A program made the translations under genes and the position numbers. A stretch of 64,000 nt of DNA from SVFI01 sp964519385 (GTDB lineage: Bacteria > Bacillota > Clostridia > Lachnospirales > Lachnospiraceae): NCBI GenBank assembly GCA_964519385.1, contig CAZFLR010000003.1:1-64000 (forward strand), in the 5' to 3' direction. Positions 16,735 to 23,907 of this stretch are shown here, piece after piece; position 1 is the stretch's first letter, and every line of letters begins with the position of its first letter. Under the pieces are notes generated by a model, which saw only the letters and a list, made by a program, of their open reading frames with translations, made no database searches and was not told where the DNA came from.

Positions 16735-18152
16735 TCTGTATCCCCGCTTTCTTCCAGATTTGCCAATATTAAAAGCAATGTTGTTTTCTGTTGATGCAGT
16801 AAATCCGCCTCTTCCATATTGTACATGAAAGAATGTATCTGCTGTCTGCATACATTTCTGTATTCACGACTGACAATAATATAGTCTGCAATCGTCAGCC
16901 ACACGGCTCCTTCCAGAGAATCCTCCTTCTCCGCAATCAGCCCGAATGCACTCTTTGGAACGCCGTCCAGATATTTCCCGCACAGCGTCATCATTTCTGC
17001 CATCTGCCCGTCACAGATTGTCATATCTGCTCCCTTTAAGGATGTCATGTAAAACAGGTTGCCCCAAAGCCGAATGTCACAGAGCAGACCCTCCGTCTCA
17101 GGGAGCTTCTGATATCCGTTCTTGAGACTGTTTTCCTCCTGCTGCGCATATGCCTCCCTGATTACCGCATGATAGCTGTAACTGCCGACTGCACGAAACA
17201 GCGAAGCTGCTGCCATATACCGGATATCTCCCGTCAATTTATAACGCGAAGCATTCTGGTAAGCCTTCTGCGCCTCCGACAGACTCCTGGCTGCAAGGGA
17301 TGCATTAAGCGGCTCAAGCACATAATATCCGGCCGCCATGGCGGAAGCAAACATATAATCCTCATTGACAATCTGCATCTCCTCTTCATCCGGCTGTGCA
17401 TAATTAGTCTTTAAGCTTCCTTCCCGCTTCCGGGTATCGCGCTCCGCAAGAACTTCCTTTTGCAGTTCCAAAATCCACTCTGCATGTTCTTCCAGTTTCT
17501 TTTCATATGACTCACCACATGCATCCGGGAAAAACTGGTAAGCCGTTGCTAACTTCTGAAAAGAATAAAACACTGCCATTCTCTCCTCTGCACTCTCTGC
17601 ATTACCATAATATTTCTCCGGTGTCTGTTCGATGAATTCCTTTTTTAAATCACTGTACTGTGACTGATATCTGTCTTCATTTACACAAAATGCAAATGAC
17701 TGACCGATAATCGGTGTCTGTATGTAGTACACGCCGGGCTCAGTCAGACTGGAAAAATCCCCTTTATAAACGGATTTACCGTCTGATTTCTGATTCTCCA
17801 GTTTTTTTAATATTCCGGTAAATACGCATTCGCCGGTCGAACTCTCCACAACATAGAATGTTTCCGAAAGGTCGTTGCCGACAAAGTAAGCATATTTCTG
17901 ATCATCCGGCGCATATCCCATTAAATCTATATATATATTTGAATTTACCTGCGGTCTGGTAAAATTCTGCTCGTATTCTTCCTCTCCTACAAAGCCTTCT
18001 CTGTTTTCTTTTTCCGTCTCATAGCCGCTCTGCAGGCTCTCCTGTATAAAGGTCTCCTCCGGCTCAACATCCAAAGCACAGCCACACAGGCACAATACGC
18101 ACAGTATACCTGACAACAGATACCTGATTCTGGTCTGTTTTCTCTTCTGCAT
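16731..18152 (-). CDS. GH9-like lipoprotein with cellulase N-terminal Ig-like domain, apparently non-catalytic
   Basis: A protein of 473 residues. The leader ends in a lipobox-like LCLCGCALD. Residues about 70-160 (NIYIDLMGYAPDDQKYAYFV to GVYYIQTPIIGQSFAF) match the immunoglobulin-like domain found at the front of family 9 glycosidases (CelD_N). The rest is all-helical, like a reduced (alpha/alpha)6 barrel. The GH9 catalytic DAGD motif expected just after the Ig domain is absent, so hydrolysis is unlikely. It heads an operon with ddl and murF through ATGA overlaps and has its own promoter at 18183-18211. A surface role linked to wall synthesis is an inference. Confidence 0.72.
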   Translation of the reverse strand: MQKRKQTRIRYLLSGILCVLCLCGCALDVEPEETFIQESLQSGYETEKENREGFVGEEEYEQNFTRPQVNSNIYIDLMGYAPDDQKYAYFVGNDLSETFYVVESSTGECVFTGILKKLENQKSDGKSVYKGDFSSLTEPGVYYIQTPIIGQSFAFCVNEDRYQSQYSDLKKEFIEQTPEKYYGNAESAEERMAVFYSFQKLATAYQFFPDACGESYEKKLEEHAEWILELQKEVLAERDTRKREGSLKTNYAQPDEEEMQIVNEDYMFASAMAAGYYVLEPLNASLAARSLSEAQKAYQNASRYKLTGDIRYMAAASLFRAVGSYSYHAVIREAYAQQEENSLKNGYQKLPETEGLLCDIRLWGNLFYMTSLKGADMTICDGQMAEMMTLCGKYLDGVPKSAFGLIAEKEDSLEGAVWLTIADYIIVSREYRNVCRQQIHSFMYNMEEADLLHQQKTTLLLILANLEESGDTE

Positions 18153-18182
18153 GATAAAAAATCAACCTCCGCGCACGTTTGT

Positions 18183-18211
18183 ATTATACCCTACGTGACT
18201 TGGCAGGTAAA
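18183..18211 (-). promoter_or_regulatory. Sigma-A promoter of the lipoprotein-ddl-murF operon
   Basis: On the minus strand: TTTACC (18206-18211), a 17-base spacer and TATAAT (18183-18188), 31 bases before the start. It lies directly after the amidohydrolase stop codon. Confidence 0.6.
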
Positions 18212-18214
18212 GAG

Positions 18215-19396
18215 TTAAAGATACATTTCTGCACCACGGTAAACGATTTCTCCGTCAATCATTGTAAATAAAACTTTAGAAAAGATTTCAAACGGATGCC
18301 CGTCAAAAAGAACCAGATCTGCCAGCTTACCGGCTCTGATGCTCCCCACCATATGGTCCATTCTGCAAATACGCGCCGCCGAGATGGTAAGTGCCTTCAT
18401 ACCGCCCTCCATGCTGAGTCCCTCTTTTACGGCAAGTGCGCTGCACAGGGGAAGCGACTGGATAAGTGAGACGGGGTGGTCGGTTGTTACTGCCACACAT
18501 ACGCCGGCCTTCTCGAGCTCTCCGGCAGTTTTAAATGCCATGTTCTGTACCTCTATCTTGTTCCTGCTTGCAAGGTCGGGACCGACAATTGCCGGAAATC
18601 CGGACATGGCAATTTCCCCTGCAATAATATGTCCTTCACTGCAATGATCCAGTGTGATTTCCAGACCAAATTCATTGGCAATCCGTATGGCAGTCAGTAT
18701 ATCATCTGCTCTGTGTGCATGCACCTTTAAAGGAATTTTCCCCGAAAAAACATCCCGGTAACATCCATAGCGAAACTCCTCCTTTGCATTTTCCTCATCG
18801 CCTGCCTTCGGCTGAACGGGGTAACGCCTCACATAGTTTCTTGCACACGTCAGTTCTTCCCTGAGCATCCCCGCGATTGCCATTCTCGTATAAGGACCTG
18901 TACCCTTCATTCCGTAATTCATCTTCGGATTTTCTCCAAAAGCAACCTTCATGGCAGCAGGCTCCAGACGAATCATCTCATCGATACATCTTCCGTGTGT
19001 TTTCACAAATGCAAACCGTCCGCCTACCACATTGGAGCTTCCCGGTCCAATCATCGCCGAGGTAATCCCCGCCGCCACAGCATTATGAAAGGCCGCATCC
19101 ATCGGATTAATTGCATCGCGTGCGCGCAGATACGGAGTCAGGGGATTGACACTTTCATTACAGTCATCCCCCTCTCTTCCCTTTTTCTCCTCAGTAATTC
19201 CCATATGACAATGTGCTTCGATAAATCCCGGGAAAAGCAGCTTTCCTCTGGCATTTATCCGGCGGGCATCCGCCGGAATATCCATGTTTTCTCCGACCGC
19301 CAGAATCCTTTTATCCTTGATAAGCACCGTTCCGTTCTCCAGAATTCCGGTCTCTTCCTCCATAGTGAATACCTTGGCATCCGTAATTGCAATCAT
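18215..19396 (-). CDS. Amidohydrolase family protein (imidazolonepropionase-like)
   Basis: A metal-dependent hydrolase of 393 residues. The metal-site motifs are present: FIEAHCHMG, KVHAHRADD, LDHCSEGHI and VAVTTDHPVS, plus the C-terminal composite beta-sandwich ending GKLADLVLFDGHP. The start is the ATG at 19396, seven bases after AGGAG; the longer TTG-started form lacks a ribosome site. The gene follows the spoIIQ-like gene by 13 bases. The substrate is unknown; similar proteins are often annotated as imidazolonepropionase-like, but no histidine-utilisation genes are nearby. Confidence 0.85.
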   Translation of the reverse strand: MIAITDAKVFTMEEETGILENGTVLIKDKRILAVGENMDIPADARRINARGKLLFPGFIEAHCHMGITEEKKGREGDDCNESVNPLTPYLRARDAINPMDAAFHNAVAAGITSAMIGPGSSNVVGGRFAFVKTHGRCIDEMIRLEPAAMKVAFGENPKMNYGMKGTGPYTRMAIAGMLREELTCARNYVRRYPVQPKAGDEENAKEEFRYGCYRDVFSGKIPLKVHAHRADDILTAIRIANEFGLEITLDHCSEGHIIAGEIAMSGFPAIVGPDLASRNKIEVQNMAFKTAGELEKAGVCVAVTTDHPVSLIQSLPLCSALAVKEGLSMEGGMKALTISAARICRMDHMVGSIRAGKLADLVLFDGHPFEIFSKVLFTMIDGEIVYRGAEMYL

Positions 19397-19409
19397 TCTT
19401 CTCTCCTGT

Positions 19410-20237
19410 CTACTCAAGAAGACTGAGAGGATCCACGCACTCTCCGTCTTTGGTTATTTTAAGATATACGTGATCTCCCTCCACCGAATAGTATTTCGTC
19501 GTTTTGGCAACATTTCCGAGCACCTGTCCCCGCGATACGATATTTCCCTCCTCTACCTGAAGGTTTTCAAGTTGTCCATAGGTAACTTCGTAGCCGCTTC
19601 CGACGTTCATCACAACGTAAGTGCCCATTTCCTCCGATTCTCCCACCTTGACAACTTGTCCCCGGGCACAGGCACTGACATTGTCTCCCTGCTTTGCACC
19701 GATGAGTATTGCCGGGTTGTACTTATACTGCATAAGAGTCGCAAAATAAACAGCGTTGTCCATGCTGTAATTTAAGATGACATCTCCTGCCAACGGCCAT
19801 CCCATGCCATCCTCCGGTGAAAAAGAAAGCTCTGCACCGGAATTTACCACAGACTGTGAAGCTGTTTGTGTACTTTCTTCCTCATCCGGCCAGGCATCTT
19901 TTTCCTCAGCTTTCTCCTCTGTCTGTTGCTTTGCGCTTACCTTATTTTCCTCCTCTGTCTGCGTCTGTCCGTCCCGGATATCTTCTTCCTTTGGATATGT
20001 GTTAACCACATCCTGTCCGCTGACGCGCGCCAGGGACGCTCCGCTTCCCGTCTCCGGATCACTTGCCAGAGTATTTCCTGTATCTTGATTTACATCCATC
20101 TGTGACAGATCCACCTTATAATCTGTAGCCGTATTCATACTTTGATTTACATAGACAGCCGTTGCTATACATCCTGTAATCACCACAGCCGTTGAAAAAA
20201 TCAGACTTTTCTTTTGTTTGTCATTATTTTTACGCAT
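19410..20237 (-). CDS. spoIIQ: SpoIIQ-like M23-domain protein lacking zinc ligands
   Basis: A protein of 275 residues: one membrane helix (LIFSTAVVITGCIATAVYV), a long acidic Q/E-rich linker, and a C-terminal LytM/M23 domain (GDVILNYSMDNAVYFATLMQ to the C-terminus). The normal zinc motifs are replaced: HxGxDI reads NPAILI, YGHL reads YGQL, and HxHFE reads HVYLKI, so it cannot be an active peptidase. Bacillus SpoIIQ is also a degenerate M23 protein; it bridges the forespore and mother cell with SpoIIIAH. It directly follows spoIID, the order seen in Clostridia, and has a sigma-F-like promoter. The start MRKNNDKQ has GAGGTGAT upstream. Confidence 0.86.
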   Translation of the reverse strand: MRKNNDKQKKSLIFSTAVVITGCIATAVYVNQSMNTATDYKVDLSQMDVNQDTGNTLASDPETGSGASLARVSGQDVVNTYPKEEDIRDGQTQTEEENKVSAKQQTEEKAEEKDAWPDEEESTQTASQSVVNSGAELSFSPEDGMGWPLAGDVILNYSMDNAVYFATLMQYKYNPAILIGAKQGDNVSACARGQVVKVGESEEMGTYVVMNVGSGYEVTYGQLENLQVEEGNIVSRGQVLGNVAKTTKYYSVEGDHVYLKITKDGECVDPLSLLE

Positions 20238-20254
20238 ATTTATCACCTCGGTGA

Positions 20255-20283
20255 TAGTGTTTCCCATATTTTCTACTTTATTC
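20255..20283 (-). promoter_or_regulatory. Sigma-F-like forespore promoter of spoIIQ
   Basis: On the minus strand: GAATA (20279-20283) fits GHATA, then a 14-base spacer, then GGAAACACTA (20255-20264), which fits GGNRANAHTR completely. The -35 overlaps the spoIID stop codon. Confidence 0.62.
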
Positions 20284-21288
20284 CATTCTGTTAAAGGTCA
20301 CATCTGCGAAAAAATAAGAAAGGATTTGCTCATAATCTTCCCCCTCCGCGGCCAGCAGATTTCCATAATACTGGTCGAGACCAAATCCATGTCCCCGTCC
20401 CCTTGTTGTAAATATGTAATATTCACCATCTTCCTCCCATGTAAAGTTTGAGGATGCAAGTGCAAGGCTTTCCCTGAGAGCCTCACCCGAGATTTTTTCT
20501 CCGTTCCTGCAGACCGAAATGACATATCCCTCTTCATCTGCTGTCCTGTCTGTCAGTTCTCCTGCCTCTGTCTTTCTGATTCGCTGCACTCTGCTGTAAT
20601 CCGTCGCGCTCAGATTGTCCGTGCACATATTTTCCCTGAGATAATCATACTCTCCGCTTCCGGAAAGTTCTTTTTCATCCCTGGTCCGGCCCGCGCTCAT
20701 GCCATGATAAAAGCCTTTCACGGCTTTTCCGTTATATGACAGATAAATCCCCTGTGTTTCAGCTACTGCCTCCGCACATTTTTGTACATACTCCGGGTAG
20801 TTTTTCCCCCACATTCTCTGCATCTTATAGTCTGTCCAAAAACTGCTCTTATCCGGTCCTATATGCACACAAAAAACGTTCTTTTCCGTTATCCCTTGCT
20901 CATATTCCGCGCAAAGCGTACTCCTTAGCAGAATTGCCTGTGCCTTTAAAACCTCTTTTTCATACGAGGCAGGTATACTCGCTGCCAGCGCGCCTATCAA
21001 AAAATTTTCTGCCGGAAGTCTGAGATTTACTCCTTCCTCCTCCCATATCACATAATATTTTCCATTGTGCGGAAGTTCAGAGAGCTGTTCATAGATTGCA
21101 AGTATTTTTTTGTCCGCGCTCCCACTTTTCTCAGCCGTTTCCACTGTGTTTCTCTGCTCCCTGTTTTTTTTCAGTTCCTCCTTCTGGTCCTTAAAGGAAA
21201 CGGCAAAATATGCAAATAAAAAAAGAAACATCAGAATCGAACAAAAATCCTTCACCCATCCGGTGTTCCGTTTTGCTTTTCTCTTCAT
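20278..21288 (-). CDS. spoIID: Stage II sporulation protein SpoIID with substituted catalytic residue
   Basis: A protein of 336 residues with an N-terminal membrane helix (FCSILMFLFLFAYFAVSF) and a SpoIID/LytB domain. SpoIID is a lytic transglycosylase that cuts denuded glycan strands during engulfment. Family landmarks are LKAQAILLRSTL, GKAVKGFYHGMSAGRT and TRGRGHGFGLDQYYGN. The catalytic Glu of the family (AAEMPASF context) is replaced by Ser here (LAASIPASY), confirmed in the DNA as AGT. The domain otherwise looks intact. A sigma-E-like promoter lies upstream, and the spoIIQ-like gene follows 40 bases later. Confidence 0.9.
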   Translation of the reverse strand: MKRKAKRNTGWVKDFCSILMFLFLFAYFAVSFKDQKEELKKNREQRNTVETAEKSGSADKKILAIYEQLSELPHNGKYYVIWEEEGVNLRLPAENFLIGALAASIPASYEKEVLKAQAILLRSTLCAEYEQGITEKNVFCVHIGPDKSSFWTDYKMQRMWGKNYPEYVQKCAEAVAETQGIYLSYNGKAVKGFYHGMSAGRTRDEKELSGSGEYDYLRENMCTDNLSATDYSRVQRIRKTEAGELTDRTADEEGYVISVCRNGEKISGEALRESLALASSNFTWEEDGEYYIFTTRGRGHGFGLDQYYGNLLAAEGEDYEQILSYFFADVTFNRME

Positions 21289-21328
21289 TCCCGGTCTCCT
21301 TCTGCCTCTAAAATTGCTCTGCCCTTAA

Positions 21329-21357
21329 AATATATGCCATCCCCTCCTCATCTATAC
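21329..21357 (-). promoter_or_regulatory. Sigma-E-like promoter of spoIID
   Basis: On the minus strand: GTATAGA (21351-21357, five of seven of GHATATT), a 14-base spacer and CATATATT (21329-21336, full fit to CATAYAHT), 41 bases before the start codon. Confidence 0.6.
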
Positions 21358-21447
21358 ACGGATATCCATATGATTTTCCGGTGTACGAATCTCTCCTTTT
21401 TTGTTATGATACATATAATATCCTTGATTGGCGAAAGGAGACCTTTG

Positions 21448-22575
21448 ATGAGTAAAAAAATAATTGCAGCAGGACATATCTGCATTGATATCACTCCTGT
21501 CTTTCCTGATAAAAAAACCAATAAAGTAGAAGATATTCTTGCTCCGGGAAAACTGATACAGACCGGCACTGCGGATATACACACCGGCGGCTCTGTTGCC
21601 AACACGGGGCTTGCCCTTAAGCTTCTTGGTGCAGATGTCTCTCTGATGGGAAAAATCGGATGCGATGAGTTCGGCGATATCATCTGTAACATCTTAAAAA
21701 AATACGATGCGGATGGGAACATGATTCGCTCTCCGGAAGAGTCCACCTCCTACTCCGTTGTCCTGGCACCTCCGGGAATTGACCGTATTTTTCTGCACAA
21801 TCCGGGCGCAAACAACACCTTCCGGGCAGACGATATTTCCAGGGATGCTTTAGAAGACGCGGCCCTGTTTCATTTCGGCTATCCGCCTCTTATGCATTCC
21901 ATGTATGAAAACGAAGGCAGCGAGCTTATCCGCCTGATGCAGCGTGTCAGCCGGGCCGGGGTTGCAACCTCTCTCGACATGGCGGCCATAGATGCCGACA
22001 CGGAAGCCGGGAAGCTTGACTGGAATGAAATACTCAAAAAAGCTCTTCCTTACGTAGATTTTTTTGTCCCAAGCGTGGAAGAACTCTGTTTTATGCTTGA
22101 TAAAGAAAGATTTGACGACTGGCAGAAACGCGCATGCGGAGAAGATATTACGAAAATTCTCGACATTGACAAGGATGTAAAACCTCTCGCCGAAACATGT
22201 ATGTCCTATGGCGTAAAGGTACTCCTTATCAAATGCGGAGCACCGGGTATCTTTTTTAAAACCGCCGACCGAAAGACTCTCTCTGCCATCAGTCCGCGAA
22301 TCAATCTTGATTTAAATGCATGGGCAGACAAAGAGGGCTTTGAGGCAAGCTACGTTCCCGAGCGGATTTTATCGGGAACAGGAGCCGGCGATACAAGTAT
22401 TGCTGCCTTTCTTGCCTCTGTCTTAAACGGAGAACCCCTTGAAACCGCCATGCAGTTAGCCACAGCTACCGGTGCCTGCTGCGTGACATCCTATGATGCA
22501 CTCAGCGGATTAAAGCCTCTCGATACACTCAAAGAAATGATAGCTGCCGGCTGGAAAAAAAACAGAAAATCATAA
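21448..22575 (+). CDS. PfkB family carbohydrate/nucleoside kinase
   Basis: A ribokinase-fold protein of 375 residues. Signature 1 is GGSVANTGLALKLLGADV followed by GKIGCDEFGD. Signature 2 is GTGAGDTSIAAFLASVL, whose Asp is the catalytic base. The ATG at 21448 follows AAAGGAG; a 38-residue upstream extension was trimmed. An insert of about 30 residues (LDKERFDDWQKRACGEDITK) makes it longer than ribokinase. It is monocistronic, divergent from spoIID and ended by the terminator at 22589. The sugar or nucleoside substrate cannot be read from the sequence. Confidence 0.87.
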   Translation: MSKKIIAAGHICIDITPVFPDKKTNKVEDILAPGKLIQTGTADIHTGGSVANTGLALKLLGADVSLMGKIGCDEFGDIICNILKKYDADGNMIRSPEESTSYSVVLAPPGIDRIFLHNPGANNTFRADDISRDALEDAALFHFGYPPLMHSMYENEGSELIRLMQRVSRAGVATSLDMAAIDADTEAGKLDWNEILKKALPYVDFFVPSVEELCFMLDKERFDDWQKRACGEDITKILDIDKDVKPLAETCMSYGVKVLLIKCGAPGIFFKTADRKTLSAISPRINLDLNAWADKEGFEASYVPERILSGTGAGDTSIAAFLASVLNGEPLETAMQLATATGACCVTSYDALSGLKPLDTLKEMIAAGWKKNRKS

Positions 22576-22588
22576 TCTACACAAAAAA

Positions 22589-22628
22589 CCGCAGGAAAAC
22601 AGTCATTTCATCCTCTGTTATCCTGCGG
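22589..22628. terminator. Terminator between the PfkB gene and the 22640 gene
   Basis: CCGCAGGAAAACAG pairs with CTGTTATCCTGCGG apart from one A-A mismatch. It is preceded by an A run and followed by TATTTTTAG, so it can serve both converging genes. Confidence 0.85.
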
Positions 22629-22639
22629 TATTTTTAGTT

Positions 22640-23740
22640 TTATTGAGCCAGATCCAGTTGTTGCATGGTTCCGACATTTCCGTTTTCATACAAAAAGATT
22701 CCGGTTGAGCGGATGCGTCCGTTTGTCTGATTATTTTTGAGTGAATTAAGCGAGAAATCCGTATCTGCCTTTTGCAGACACATCGCCCCGACTCCGGCTT
22801 CCTTCAAGGTATAAAGCTCATCTTTTCCGTTTTCGTCTTTTGTCCACACAAGAAGCTTTTCAAACACAGAATCATTTTCGTCAATCCATCCGTTGCCGTC
22901 CTCATCATATGCCGACAAATCGGCAAAACCGTCTCCGCTTCCTGTTCCGAAGAGCTCTGACCCGTCATTGATGACACCATCACCGTTTTTATCCAGAGCC
23001 AGAAATCCGCTTCCGCCTCCAAGCTGTGAAATACTGTCCTTCACTCCGTCACAGTCAAGGTCAAACTCAAACTTCTGATCGGAAAGCGTTGTCATATCCG
23101 TATCCAGATTGATAACCAGCGGATCCGTCATCTGCACAAACTCCCCAACCGAGGTCGTACTGGTATATTCCTGAAAACGCCTGCTCATTGTCAGACCAAG
23201 ATTGAAGTTAATCTCTCTTCCGTCGGATGTCCGGACCGTTCCGACCGTAGAAAACTCTGTCTGCTCCGACTCTTCATGGTAATATTCCATATTCAGCTTA
23301 AACTGTGCGAAATTGTATGTCGCTCCGGTATTTTGAATGCTCTGCACTTGATTATTGGCTGCATAATCCTTCATATACTCATCGACCTCTTTACCGGACT
23401 GTCCTCTTCCGGCTCCGATATTGGTATATAACCATCGAATCAGATAATTTACGCACATTTCACGGATAGACTGCAGCGTCTTCTTATCACTGATAGACGT
23501 GATGGAAGAACTTGTCTTGTACGCTGCACCTCCTGCAAGCACGCGGCTGTTTTGCTCAGGCAGGACTTTGCCGCCCTCATCCTGCGTCCCGGTATTAAGT
23601 AATTCCGAAAAGCTATCACTTTTCGGTTGCTCTCCCTGCACACCCGTCATACCTACCAGGCTGGCACTGACGGTTTTTTTGGTCACAGAAGTATACCTTC
23701 TGGCGGATTCCATTCCTATCATACTGGAATCAATCTTCAA
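22640..23740 (-). CDS. EF-hand-like calcium-binding protein, function unknown
   Basis: A protein of 366 residues. Three acidic loops resemble EF-hand/dockerin calcium loops: DLDCDGVKDSI, LDKNGDGVINDGSELFG and YDEDGNGWIDENDSVF, the last two inside a block also found in many secreted calcium-repeat proteins. There is no signal peptide or membrane helix. The N-terminus is Ser/Thr-rich, with KIDSSMIGMESARRYTS at the front. I placed the start at the TTG (23738-23740) because AAGGAGG lies seven bases upstream; the longer ATG form has no ribosome site. The role is unknown. It is monocistronic. Confidence 0.72.
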   Translation of the reverse strand: MKIDSSMIGMESARRYTSVTKKTVSASLVGMTGVQGEQPKSDSFSELLNTGTQDEGGKVLPEQNSRVLAGGAAYKTSSSITSISDKKTLQSIREMCVNYLIRWLYTNIGAGRGQSGKEVDEYMKDYAANNQVQSIQNTGATYNFAQFKLNMEYYHEESEQTEFSTVGTVRTSDGREINFNLGLTMSRRFQEYTSTTSVGEFVQMTDPLVINLDTDMTTLSDQKFEFDLDCDGVKDSISQLGGGSGFLALDKNGDGVINDGSELFGTGSGDGFADLSAYDEDGNGWIDENDSVFEKLLVWTKDENGKDELYTLKEAGVGAMCLQKADTDFSLNSLKNNQTNGRIRSTGIFLYENGNVGTMQQLDLAQ

Positions 23741-23907
23741 ATAATCCCTCCTTATGGATTTTTCAGCCAAACAAAAAAGGCTGTAATTGCGCATATTCGC
23801 GCTCTTACACACCTTCCTTGGCTACAGATAATATCGACCGTGTATCATCTGTAATAAATATATCGGCAAAAAACGGGATTATTTTAGTTCCTTCTCTGCC
23901 GTTTTCT

